Positions 1-9,599 of a stretch of 51,504 bases of DNA are shown here, piece after piece (the first letter of the stretch is position 1; every line of letters begins with the position of its first letter). A program made the position numbers and the translations under genes. The notes beneath the pieces are model-generated. The model saw only the letters and a list, made by a program, of their open reading frames with translations, did no database searches and was not told the DNA's origin. Source of the DNA: Bacillota bacterium (GTDB taxonomy: Bacteria; Bacillota; Dethiobacteria; DTU022; UBA8154); contig DUQX01000096.1 of the NCBI GenBank assembly GCA_012837615.1, positions 1 through 51,504 of the forward strand, given 5' to 3'.

Positions 1-51
1 ACAGATACAGCTTTTTTGATATTGAAGCAGCATTGATATTTTTTGTGACAT
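1..51 (-). CDS. Possible 5' end of a minus-strand gene running off the left edge (MSQKISMLLQYQKSCIC...)
   Basis: Open to the window edge on the minus strand; GGAG/GGAGG Shine-Dalgarno-like sequence upstream of the ATG; only 17 codons visible. Confidence 0.25.
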   Translation of the reverse strand, partial: MSQKISMLLQYQKSCIC

Positions 52-92
52 GTTATATAGCTCCTACCTCCTCTTAGGAGAGATTATATATT

Positions 93-128
93 GCCGGGCA
101 GGTTCGCGCCTACCCAGGCTTTTTTTTT
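93..128 (+). terminator. Intrinsic-terminator-like hairpin plus T9
   Basis: gccgggcagg-ttcgcg-cctacccaggc followed by ttttttttt. Confidence 0.5.
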
Positions 129-237
129 GATTTTGCCTTGTATCATCTTTGGGAAGCCACATACCTTCTCTATCGCTCATGATCACTGGGGAGAGAAAAT
201 TTTTCTGTACATTTTAAAAAAACAACCATTAGGATGC

Positions 238-261
238 AAAAAACCCGGTCAACCCGGGTTT
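238..261 (-). terminator. Hairpin with U-run on the minus strand
   Basis: aaacccgg-tcaac-ccgggttt preceded by an A-run (a U-run on the minus strand). Confidence 0.35.
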
Positions 262-355
262 AAAACAGATAGCTTCCAAATCAATTGCCAAATCCGAGAT
301 TATCATGTAAAATCAATAATAATTGACTATAGTGGTGGAAAAGGAGAATAGAGAT

Positions 356-1405
356 ATGGAAAGCACCCAACCCAGGAGAATACTGGCCATTGACATTGGC
401 GGAGGCACACAGGATATCGTGATCTATGAGGAAGGGAAAAGTCCGGAGAATTTTATTCAGCTGGTGCTTCCTTCACCCACTTCTATAGTGGCTGACAGGA
501 TAAAAGAAATAACCTCCGCTCAAAAGGGATTACACCTTTCCGGCACAATTATGGGCGGAGGCAGATGCGTTAGAGCGATTAAAAAACATTTACAAGCAGG
601 ACTTCCGGTAACCGCTGAGGAAGAGGCCGCCAAAACAGTAAAAGACGATCTGGAAAGAGTTAAAAATCTGGGTATTACGATAAAAAATTCCCCTCCGGAA
701 GGTTATGAGGTTGTGGAAACTAAAGACGTAGATTTAGAAACCCTGGGAAAGGTATTGGAGCTTTATCACGTCGATCTTCCGCAAGAGGTGGCTATTGCCG
801 TACAGGATCATGGCGAGGCTCCCCCCGGAATGAGCAACCGCAACTTCCGCTTTGAACACTGGAAAAGTTTTATTCAGGGTGGAGGAATGATTTATAACCT
901 CGCCTATTTAACCCCTCCGGATTATCTGACAAGGATGAAAGCCGTTAAGAAAACAGTTCCCCAGGCTCTTGTTATGGATACTTGCTCGGCTGCAATTTTG
1001 GGGTCTTTTGAAGATGAATTAGTGCAGAGCAAGCTGGAAGAAAGCGTTGTGCTGGTAAACATCGGCAACCAGCACACCTTCGCTGCCTTGGTTAATGGAG
1101 AAAGGATATATGGTATATTCGAACATCATACACGGCTGCTAGATTCCCAAAAACTGTTCGCACTGATCAAAAAGCTGCGCAGGAAAGAGCTTACGCACGA
1201 GGAAATATTTGCAGATGGAGGCCACGGCTGCTATATCGCGCAGGATTCCCCGGAGAGCGATTTTAACTTTGTAGGTGTTACAGGCCCCAGGCGCTCTCTG
1301 GCACAGGGACTCGGCTTTCACATGGTCAATCCGCACGGCAACATGATGGTGGCAGGATGCTTCGGATTAATTGAAGCAACCAAAAGCAGGAGAAAAAATA
1401 TGTAA
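356..1405 (+). CDS. DUF1786 family protein (ASKHA-fold-like)
   Basis: ILAIDIGGGTQDIVIYEEG phosphate-1-like motif and VLVNIGNQHTFAALV; start moved to the ATG preceded by AAGGAG. Confidence 0.75.
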   Translation: MESTQPRRILAIDIGGGTQDIVIYEEGKSPENFIQLVLPSPTSIVADRIKEITSAQKGLHLSGTIMGGGRCVRAIKKHLQAGLPVTAEEEAAKTVKDDLERVKNLGITIKNSPPEGYEVVETKDVDLETLGKVLELYHVDLPQEVAIAVQDHGEAPPGMSNRNFRFEHWKSFIQGGGMIYNLAYLTPPDYLTRMKAVKKTVPQALVMDTCSAAILGSFEDELVQSKLEESVVLVNIGNQHTFAALVNGERIYGIFEHHTRLLDSQKLFALIKKLRRKELTHEEIFADGGHGCYIAQDSPESDFNFVGVTGPRRSLAQGLGFHMVNPHGNMMVAGCFGLIEATKSRRKNM

Positions 1406-1594
1406 AAATACGAAAAAAATATGCTATTATCACTTATGCTATCACTTAGGCGATCAAAATTTGGTATGAAATAAATTCGGATTATGCAGTATTCAATAAA
1501 GGATTTTCTGAATAAGATTATGGGGAGGCATTTTTTAATACCTCCCTGAAGAATAGCAATGGTAGCGGCTGTATTTTTCCAGGGGAAAAGGGTG

Positions 1595-2407
1595 ATGGCG
1601 TTGTCAAAGGTGAAAGTAGCAGCTATCCAAATGGATATTGCTTTGGGAAACCCACCAGTAAACCGGGCTAAAGCCTTTAAACTGGTGGAAGAAGCTGTAA
1701 GGCAGCAGGCCAAAATAATTCTTCTTCCGGAGCTGTGGACCACCGGGTATTGCCTGGAACAGATCCACCTGCTGGCAGAGACAGAGATGGGGCCTTCTAT
1801 TAATGGCTTACGGAAACTTGCTTGCCGGTATGGGGTAACTATCGTCGGCTCCATCGCCGAAAAAAGCCATGAAGGTATCTTTAATACCGCTTATGTGGTA
1901 AACCGGGATGGTTTACTGGGGAGATATAGAAAAATACACCTGGTGCCCTTTATGTACGAAACTGATTATTTTCAAGCAGGAAATGAACTTCCTGTTTTCT
2001 ACAGCAACGGGGTCAAATTTGCTGTTACTATCTGCTACGACCTGCGTTTCCCGGAGCTAGTCGCCCTTCTTGGTTATCAAAAAATTGACCTTTACATGAA
2101 CTCTGCAGAATTTATAACCCCCCGGCTAGAACACTGGCGGACATTGCTTCGGGCCAGAGCCATAGAGAACCAGTTTTTCGTTATGGCCGCTTCACGTGTC
2201 GGCAACGATGATACATATACTTTCTTTGGACACTCCTTGATCATAGATCCTCAAGGAAATATCATGGCCGAAGCAGGTGAAACTGAAGAGATCATTACTA
2301 CAACGTTAGACTTTGCTCTCTTACCGGATGTACGGAAACAGCTACCTCTGCTAAAAAACCGCCGTCCGGAACTTTACGCTAACCTGCGTAAGCAGCTAAA
2401 TATCTAA
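1595..2407 (+). CDS. Carbon-nitrogen hydrolase (nitrilase/omega-amidase family)
   Basis: E-K-C triad contexts: LLPELWTTG, YRKIHLVPF, TICYDLRFPEL. Confidence 0.85.
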   Translation: MALSKVKVAAIQMDIALGNPPVNRAKAFKLVEEAVRQQAKIILLPELWTTGYCLEQIHLLAETEMGPSINGLRKLACRYGVTIVGSIAEKSHEGIFNTAYVVNRDGLLGRYRKIHLVPFMYETDYFQAGNELPVFYSNGVKFAVTICYDLRFPELVALLGYQKIDLYMNSAEFITPRLEHWRTLLRARAIENQFFVMAASRVGNDDTYTFFGHSLIIDPQGNIMAEAGETEEIITTTLDFALLPDVRKQLPLLKNRRPELYANLRKQLNI

Positions 2408-2992
2408 CACCGTGTTGTAACCTCTGCCGCATAACATAATAGAAAGGCAGTAAGGTTAATATTGTTGTTTCCACTACAAAAAAACCATCACCCCTTTAAG
2501 ATCACAACATGTATATTTCTGCTATCTCAAACATAAATTTTTAAAGTAACACTACAGCGAAAAACTACTTGCGTGCTGCACTGCCTAAGCTATGGGGATA
2601 GGGTCCATCGTCTCCTCTGGCAGTTTAGCGCTACGCTCGGATGACAATCGATAGGGACATTTCATCGGGGATATTCTTCTGAATGAGGTATATTCCCCCA
2701 ACCTTGGAGGCATGTCTTATACCTATTAGGAAATCGTATCTTTTTAGAATGATGTTTTTAGCAGCCCTACCTTAGAAGTATGCCCTTATACCTATACCTG
2801 GGGGGTATGTCCCTATACCATGTCACCATACCCATAGAAGAGATGTGTCCCCATGCCTTTAAAGCGGCATCTCCCCATATCTTAAACCTACCTTCATGAC
2901 ACCACGACACCGCTACGAGATACCGCTACGCGACACTGCTAAGCGATGTTTTTCGTCTGCAGTGTAACCAGTTTCAATGCGGGGAAAACAAA

Positions 2993-3742
2993 TTGAAAAA
3001 ACGATTAATCATCTTACTGCTACCCCGAAAAACAATAAGAAATAGCATGATATCTTTAGCCCTTATCGTTCTGATACTCTTTTTTACATGGCCTTGCAAT
3101 TATCTTTCCGTTATCCAACCAAAAGCTTTAAACCAGGTTACGGTAATAATTGACCCCGGCCATGGTGGAATTGACGGGGGGGTTAGCCGGGGCGGGCTGC
3201 TGGAAAAAGATATTACCCTGGAAGTAGCAAAAATACTGAAAAAGATGCTGGAAAACAAAGGATGCGACGTTAAAATGACAAGGGAAACCGATACAGATGT
3301 CAGCCATCTCATTCCCGGCGGTCCTGAAACCCGATACCGCAGGGACGTTCATAGCCGTACCAAATTTGTTAACGAAAGTAACGGGGATTTATATGTAAGT
3401 ATCCATGTTGATTCTTGTGATGATCCCAGTATCAGGGGTGCGATAGTTTTTCATAGTAAAAATAACGAGGAAAGCCTGAACTTGGCAACAATAATCCAAA
3501 GCCATTTAAATAAGGTAACCGTAATAAATCCCCAAGCGGGAGAATATTTTCATCAAGAGGTTAAGGAAGGAGACTTCCATATTTTAAATAATGCCGTTAT
3601 TCCCGGAGTCCTGGCGGAAGTGGGATTTATCACCAACGCCAACGACAGAAAACTACTGGCAACCCACAGTTATAGAAAGAAACTGGCGGAAGCGATTTGT
3701 AATGGAATTGTTGACTTCCTTTGCAATATACCCGCCCATTAA
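2993..3742 (+). CDS. cwlD: N-acetylmuramoyl-L-alanine amidase (Amidase_3), CwlD-like
   Basis: VIIDPGHGGIDGGVSRGG, DLYVSIHVDS, PGVLAEVGFITNAND; N-terminal signal anchor; TTG start. Confidence 0.7.
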   Translation: MKKRLIILLLPRKTIRNSMISLALIVLILFFTWPCNYLSVIQPKALNQVTVIIDPGHGGIDGGVSRGGLLEKDITLEVAKILKKMLENKGCDVKMTRETDTDVSHLIPGGPETRYRRDVHSRTKFVNESNGDLYVSIHVDSCDDPSIRGAIVFHSKNNEESLNLATIIQSHLNKVTVINPQAGEYFHQEVKEGDFHILNNAVIPGVLAEVGFITNANDRKLLATHSYRKKLAEAICNGIVDFLCNIPAH

Positions 3743-3876
3743 TGCAATAGTGTCCAAACCAAATCGGCGTTGTTTTAATTCTCAATATTATCCTGAAAAC
3801 CTGCCTGCCCAATAATGCAACCGGCTTCGTGAAAGATTATAAAGAACCGCCCTGCTACACCCTTGTCCCGCCCCTT

Positions 3877-4683
3877 TCACACAGTCAGAATTCGTTTTAT
3901 CCCTGATATTTTAAAACGCCAGTTATTTTCCGAAAGGCTATACCTGACAACAGCATTTTGCTTGCTGGAAGCGTTAATAAAAACTTGATCAGCCTCATAA
4001 ATTCCCACATGTGTTGGCTTTTCCACAACATCCTCATAAAAATAAATTAGATCCCCGGCGCGAATCTCTTCAAGTTTTACCGGAAAACCATCATACTTAT
4101 ATTGTAAATCTGTATCCCGGTGCAGGCAAAACCCATGTAAGGCATAGACTGTATAAACAAAACCGGAACAATCAGCCCCATCGGGGGTGATCCCCCCCCA
4201 CAGATAGGGAGTGCCTAAAAAAGATCTGGCTACATTAAGTATTTGCTCCCCTGTTATCCTATCTCTGGCAGCGAGGGTTTTTTCCCAGGAGGAGGTTTCC
4301 CCGGCTTGAATCCAGGCTGTCTCTCCCCCCGGAAGCCAGGTCTCATACCAGTTTTTTTGCTCTTGGATTACCCATAAGCGGGTATTGACAACCAGGTTCA
4401 TGATCTTTTTACCGCTTTTTGCAGGAAAATTTTTTAGCTCGGCTCTATGTTTCCGGACAATAATTTTCCCCAAAAAATCTTCCGGAGGTTCTCCCAAAAA
4501 TACCGCCTCTTTTTTTACCCATCCCGAATAAGCTTGCTGAATGGGTATTTGAATTTGATACCAGCAACCTTTTTCCTTCAAAATAACTACCTCTGTAGCA
4601 AAAACTGCCTGGGTTACAACTTCGGATCCAGGCACACAATAATAATAAACGTCAGTCAGGGGCACCTTAATTATGCCTTTCAT
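3877..4683 (-). CDS. NlpC/P60 family cysteine peptidase with N-terminal SH3b-like domains
   Basis: GTPYLWGG...GADCSGFVYTVYALHG and PTHVGIY catalytic contexts; GGGGGGAG Shine-Dalgarno before MKG. Confidence 0.85.
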   Translation of the reverse strand: MKGIIKVPLTDVYYYCVPGSEVVTQAVFATEVVILKEKGCWYQIQIPIQQAYSGWVKKEAVFLGEPPEDFLGKIIVRKHRAELKNFPAKSGKKIMNLVVNTRLWVIQEQKNWYETWLPGGETAWIQAGETSSWEKTLAARDRITGEQILNVARSFLGTPYLWGGITPDGADCSGFVYTVYALHGFCLHRDTDLQYKYDGFPVKLEEIRAGDLIYFYEDVVEKPTHVGIYEADQVFINASSKQNAVVRYSLSENNWRFKISGIKRILTV

Positions 4684-4795
4684 TGTTACTCCCCCCATTA
4701 TTGCTCTCCCTTCTTGGTTACTGTCTCTTCTTGATTCCCTCCCTTCTTGGCTGAAGCTGTACTCTCTATTAAGTTAAGTTAAAGTTAAAGACTTG

Positions 4796-5542
4796 TTAGC
4801 ATCTTACCGCCATCCTCTTTAATACTTTTTGATAAGCCATTTTTTCAAATTTACTGTTAAGTAGTTTTAACCTGGTCCCAGGGTATTTGTTATTGACAGC
4901 CTTTTCTAGAATATAATCGGCAAGCCACGGGTGTTTAGGAAGAAGAGGGCCATGCAGGTATGTCCCCAAAACGTTTTTATAGATTGCTCCCTCTTTTCCG
5001 TCCTGCCCATTATTCCCATAACCCTTTAATACTTTGCCAAAGGGTAGTGCCCTTGCTCCCAAAAAAGTATTTCCTGCATGGTTCTCAAAACCAACAATAG
5101 TTTTATTCATATTCCCAAGGCGGACCCTGAGAGCTATATGGCCGACCGCTCTCCTTTTGCTTGCAATCGTCCAGATATCAAGCAGGCCAATCCCCGGTAT
5201 TCTATCTCCTTCAGCCGTAAGGTAATATTTCCCTAAAAGCTGAAAGCCACTGCAAATGGCCAAAATAGGGATTTTATTTTCGGCGCAGTAATGAATCTCC
5301 GGACTTTTTTGCTGCAGATCTTTGCAGATAGCCATTCTTTCTTCTAAACCCTGGCCGCCTCCAATCACGATACAATCGGCGCCAGTTATTCTTCGATTAT
5401 CCCCGGCGGAAACATCCATAACCTCTACTGAAAACCCTCTCCATCTGGCCCGCATTACCAGGGCTATCATATTCCCCCTGTCCCCATAGGAGTTCATTAA
5501 ATCGGGATATAAATGCGCAAAACGCAGCTTCAATCCTTGCAA
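4796..5542 (-). CDS. gatD: Lipid II isoglutaminyl synthase, glutaminase subunit GatD
   Basis: Class I GATase motif IPILAICSGFQLLG; MNSYGDRGNMIAL start region; adjacent to murT. Confidence 0.85.
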   Translation of the reverse strand: MQGLKLRFAHLYPDLMNSYGDRGNMIALVMRARWRGFSVEVMDVSAGDNRRITGADCIVIGGGQGLEERMAICKDLQQKSPEIHYCAENKIPILAICSGFQLLGKYYLTAEGDRIPGIGLLDIWTIASKRRAVGHIALRVRLGNMNKTIVGFENHAGNTFLGARALPFGKVLKGYGNNGQDGKEGAIYKNVLGTYLHGPLLPKHPWLADYILEKAVNNKYPGTRLKLLNSKFEKMAYQKVLKRMAVRC

Positions 5543-5545
5543 GCC

Positions 5546-6943
5546 TTATTCCTCCCAAAACTTTTTCCCATAACCCATCTTATTTATTATTTTCCTTAAT
5601 TCCAGCATCGCTGTATACGTAAGCAGTATCGGCAATTTACCTCCATCCGGCGTGTTGCTCAAACTCTCCCTAAAAATAATATTCAGATCATCCTCGTATT
5701 TGATTTTCCTGGTATCAATGCCGGCATATTTCAATCTTAGCGACATCTCTTCTCCTCTGGTTCCGGAACAAAATATATTTTTAATTTTATTATCTGGATG
5801 GGCCAGCATCTCAAAATCCACATCCCAAAGCCAGGAAACATCTGTACCATCGGCATATTTGTCATTGACAGCCAGCATCAGCGTTATTTCGCCATCCTCT
5901 TCAACAATGGTCCGTAAGACTTCGTTGGCGCCCACGGGATTTTTAATTAAAGCAAGCTCAACCATCTTATTTTCGATAGCAAATGTCTCCATGCGACCAA
6001 AACAAGCTGTAAATTGTCGCAGGCTTGCTTTGATCACCTCTTCTCTTACACCCAAAATCAGAGCGCAGGAGATAGCTGCAAGAGCATTATAAATGTTGTA
6101 AAACCCCCTTGCTTTTAATGAAAATTGAAAAACGCCGGTAGGCGTTTTAATGGCAACCGCCGCGCTTTGAGCAGGTTTTTTAAAATGGGAAACGATGGAA
6201 TACTGTGGCGAAGGACGCCTTATTCCGCAACCCGGACATCGATAAATACCCAGGTGAGCATAATGAATATGCGCATAATCATACTTTTTTCCGCAACGAT
6301 AGCATGTTTTAATATCTGTTTGATCCGCAGTTATTGATGCTCCCTTTAATCTGTCTATACCATAATAAATTGTCCGAACATTTTTTTTAATGCTTGACAC
6401 CAAAGGGTCATCAGCATTTAACAGAAGAAAGCCATCCCCATCAATCTTATTAAGCCCCTGTGCTATTATTTTTAAGATATGTTTCAGTTCTCCGAAACGG
6501 TCTAGCTGATCTGGAAATAAGTTAGTAACTATGGCTGCTTTTACCCTTAGGCGGGAGGCAACAGCCGGCATGGAGGCTTCATCTACCTCAATAACACCCA
6601 GATCGGCATTTATTTTTCCTGACCACGTACTTTCTGCAATAAAAGAGGTTGTAACGCCGGAAATAAGGTTGGCCCCGCTGCGGTTATGGATTATTTTTTT
6701 TCCGGCCTGAGATAAAATTTTCGCCAGCAAGTACGCCGTTGTCGTTTTACCATTTGTACCGGTTATAAGAATACACCCTTCTTTAAGCTGAGAAGCCAGT
6801 ATAGAGAGAATGTCAGGAGACAAGCTGGCAGCAAGTCTGCCAGGTAAAGTGGAGCCCCCAAAGTTAGAATACCTGCTAAAATTTATACACATCTTCCCCA
6901 GGCCAAGGCTGGGCAGCACTTTTAGACGGTTACCCGGAAACAA
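5546..6943 (-). CDS. murT: Lipid II isoglutaminyl synthase, Mur-ligase subunit MurT
   Basis: ITGTNGKTTTAYLLA P-loop; internal zinc ribbon CYRCGKKYDY...YRCPGCG typical of MurT. Confidence 0.88.
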   Translation of the reverse strand: MFPGNRLKVLPSLGLGKMCINFSRYSNFGGSTLPGRLAASLSPDILSILASQLKEGCILITGTNGKTTTAYLLAKILSQAGKKIIHNRSGANLISGVTTSFIAESTWSGKINADLGVIEVDEASMPAVASRLRVKAAIVTNLFPDQLDRFGELKHILKIIAQGLNKIDGDGFLLLNADDPLVSSIKKNVRTIYYGIDRLKGASITADQTDIKTCYRCGKKYDYAHIHYAHLGIYRCPGCGIRRPSPQYSIVSHFKKPAQSAAVAIKTPTGVFQFSLKARGFYNIYNALAAISCALILGVREEVIKASLRQFTACFGRMETFAIENKMVELALIKNPVGANEVLRTIVEEDGEITLMLAVNDKYADGTDVSWLWDVDFEMLAHPDNKIKNIFCSGTRGEEMSLRLKYAGIDTRKIKYEDDLNIIFRESLSNTPDGGKLPILLTYTAMLELRKIINKMGYGKKFWEE

Positions 6944-7102
6944 AATTATCCCCCCGTTTTTACTTTATAATATGGTTTGGGAGGATGAAAAGTGAGAGCG
7001 CCTTATTTGCCATACTGCTTGCCACCTTTTTCCGGTATTAAGGGGAGGGGCAAGCGACAATGCTTTGTCCCCTTACTAAATAATCTTACTGAATAATAAA
7101 GA

Positions 7103-8542
7103 TCATTTTAACCCTTTTAACCTCTCCTGTGCTCTAAGAAAAAGAACCCGAACAAACTGCCCAATTATTATTAGATATACAAAACAAGAACGCAATCCCG
7201 CAATAATTCTTTTACCCATTAAAACAATATTATGATAACCTTCTTTCCAGACAATTCCCCCCCGCCCCAGGTGAAGTTCTAACTGTTTTTTAAACCGTTC
7301 CCAGGCCCCGGGGTTGTTGAGGAAATAGAAACCTGCCAGCGCTGTTGCCACTAATAAAATAATTACAGCTGCAGTTCCCCCCACACTGCCCCCAAGGGCA
7401 CCTGGCTTATCAGCCCTGGGGAATGCTTCATTCTCACCCTCCACGGGAATACCATAAAAATACTTTGCCACTACATCGGCAAAAAGAGTTATACCTTTTT
7501 CAGCGGCGTCCCGGCTATTTAGGTGAGCTCCTACCTCCAACAAGAGATTAAGCGGCGTTAAATCCTGATTATAATCGCCCCACCCCATAAAAACACCTTT
7601 TATTAGGCCGGGATAGATGTCGTCAGCCAGGCCCTTCATATCATAGGCAAAACGTCTTGTAACCTCCAAAGAGGGGCTCTCCCGACCTACTACAAACTGG
7701 ATTTTTGTTACCCATTCCTTTCCGATCTTAACCGCATAAACATCCATAGGAGCTGCATCACGGTGTATATCAAAAATGGCATCCGGGTTTCGACGTAAAA
7801 GATTCAAGACAGTATTCCGGGAACGGCGATAAGCGCCCTCATCATGAGGCAAGTGCATATTATCGGAATGTATAGCATTAATATTTTTTTCTTCCAGGGC
7901 CCGCTGCAGCGCCGCTCCAACCTGATGGATCCCTCCATGCCCGTACACGCTTTCGGTGCCGTCGGTGGGCACATAAGACTCGTCGTTATGCGTATGATAT
8001 ATGGCAATAAGCTTTTTCTTTGGCGGTTTTTTGTTTATTCCTTTCTTCAGGGGTGAATTAAGGGCTTGTAAAATTGGGTTTGGGGAATATTTTTCCTGAT
8101 CTAATAAGCTGGAAGCGGAACCATGCAAGTCAGGTCTTTTTATTTTCTCTGTCCGCAGATACCTGGCTATAGCCGTATAATCCCTAACGTGGCAGACTTC
8201 ATAAAGGCGGTTTTTTTCATCAAGGTAAAGATCTCCGGGCCTGATACGTCGCCCTGTTTTGGTAATAAGCTCGCCTTCTTCATCCACAAGGCAAAAGTAT
8301 TTCCCCCTGGCAATTTCTTCGCTTTCAAGTTCATCAAAATATTTAACTAATAACTGCTCCGTACCGCTTTCTCTTTCCTTAGTGCTGCCACTTTCGAGTA
8401 CAGAATCCAGCGTTTTTTCTTTCGTTAGCACATATACAGCTGAATTTTCTTCTAAAATATCCGCTTTTCCAACTCCAGCAAGGCAAAGAATAATTAAAAA
8501 GATAAAAAGAAGAAACAGGCGTTTAGGCAACTTAGTGCACAT
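7103..8542 (-). CDS. spoIIP: Stage II sporulation protein P
   Basis: IYHTHNDESYVPTDG, DIHRDAAPMD, LLLEVGAHLNS motifs of the SpoIIP family. Confidence 0.85.
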   Translation of the reverse strand: MCTKLPKRLFLLFIFLIILCLAGVGKADILEENSAVYVLTKEKTLDSVLESGSTKERESGTEQLLVKYFDELESEEIARGKYFCLVDEEGELITKTGRRIRPGDLYLDEKNRLYEVCHVRDYTAIARYLRTEKIKRPDLHGSASSLLDQEKYSPNPILQALNSPLKKGINKKPPKKKLIAIYHTHNDESYVPTDGTESVYGHGGIHQVGAALQRALEEKNINAIHSDNMHLPHDEGAYRRSRNTVLNLLRRNPDAIFDIHRDAAPMDVYAVKIGKEWVTKIQFVVGRESPSLEVTRRFAYDMKGLADDIYPGLIKGVFMGWGDYNQDLTPLNLLLEVGAHLNSRDAAEKGITLFADVVAKYFYGIPVEGENEAFPRADKPGALGGSVGGTAAVIILLVATALAGFYFLNNPGAWERFKKQLELHLGRGGIVWKEGYHNIVLMGKRIIAGLRSCFVYLIIIGQFVRVLFLRAQERLKGLK

Positions 8543-8592
8543 ACAAATTATGCCACCTTTTGTATAATACTAGCCTCTGGGGGCAGGATACC

Positions 8593-8632
8593 GGCCCCCG
8601 CAGGCAGGGGCCACGAACAAAAACCCTGCGGG
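8593..8632 (-). promoter_or_regulatory. Overlapping, mutually exclusive hairpins upstream of spoIIP
   Basis: ggcccc(8593-8598)/ggggcc(8607-8612) versus cccgcagg(8597-8604)/cctgcggg(8625-8632). Confidence 0.35.
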
Positions 8633-8711
8633 AAGGCCGCCAAAGACCCAGGCTGAAACATAAAATTTTAGAGTAAACCTGAAACTCAGCCATTTGTAGG
8701 CGCTTTGCTTT

Positions 8712-9332
8712 TCAAGTTCTATGAAGCCTTTCCCTTATTTCGCCAACTGTTTCAGCCAGCAGCACTGCCAGCATTCCGGAAAGAACAGCAGCACCGAATA
8801 CTCCCCCGCCCCCCAAAATTATAGTAATATTTTTCAAACCGCGTAACAGATTTTCCCCCCAAGCTATAAAATCCACAAGCAGTACTCCTAAAAAAGCGCT
8901 AATAAAGGATGCCCGTCTGGAACGTCCCAGGGCATAAGCCACTATGGCTGCCACCAGGGCAGGGAAATAGAGCGGGTCAATATTCAAGAAAAACTCATCC
9001 GGGTCCTGGGTAAAAAGGCGATCAGTAAAGAATACCGCAATTACTGTTACCGCTGTAGCTATTAGAACCCTCAACCTTTCCGTATTATCGTCAGCGGTAG
9101 CTACAAGATAAATAACTATGATCAGGGGGATGGCCATGCCTCCTAGATTTACTTCAAGGCCTTCAGCGAGGGGAATTGCAGGTAATCCACTTCCAAGGGC
9201 CATGGCCAGCAAAATAAAGATCGCCTGTTTTCTGGTAAGCCTCATCCTCTCCAAAACCCGCTCCAGAAAGCCCAGGTATATTAGGGCAAGCAATAAAATC
9301 AGAATAGTAATCGCCAGAGAGTTTGATCTCAT
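8712..9332 (-). CDS. DUF1614 family membrane protein
   Basis: Multi-TM protein; VNLGGMAIPLIIVIYLV, RRASFISAFLGVLLVD, LLAETVGEIRERL pattern. Confidence 0.7.
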   Translation of the reverse strand: MRSNSLAITILILLLALIYLGFLERVLERMRLTRKQAIFILLAMALGSGLPAIPLAEGLEVNLGGMAIPLIIVIYLVATADDNTERLRVLIATAVTVIAVFFTDRLFTQDPDEFFLNIDPLYFPALVAAIVAYALGRSRRASFISAFLGVLLVDFIAWGENLLRGLKNITIILGGGGVFGAAVLSGMLAVLLAETVGEIRERLHRT

Positions 9333-9599
9333 TAGTTAAACCCTTTATCATAGCACTATAGTTTAAGATGGCAGCGCTGAGCTAAATGCTATCTTTCGCT
9401 ATAAATGATGTATTTTTTTTCTTTTTTAGTATTTCACCGTAGCAAATAATAATACAAATGTTACAGTAATTCCCCCGAGGGGATAGCCTCTTCTTCAAGT
9501 CACAAAGGAGAAGGACACAAAAAAAGACGCTGGAGAATACCACCGTCTCGAACAAATACCAATCTTTCCGGTAATTATTAATCAAAAAAGCTTAGTACC

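Noticed and set aside
91-351. 86-aa plus-strand ORF
   Set aside because: It runs through two hairpin/terminator structures, lacks a plausible RBS and has low-complexity composition; most likely noncoding.
1318-1854. 178-aa minus-strand ORF
   Set aside because: Antisense to DUF1786 and the nitrilase gene, both with strong motif support; no recognisable domain.
2993-3742. Possible prophage endolysin (amidase)
   Set aside because: No phage genes nearby; the signal anchor and sporulation context fit a CwlD-type cell-wall amidase.
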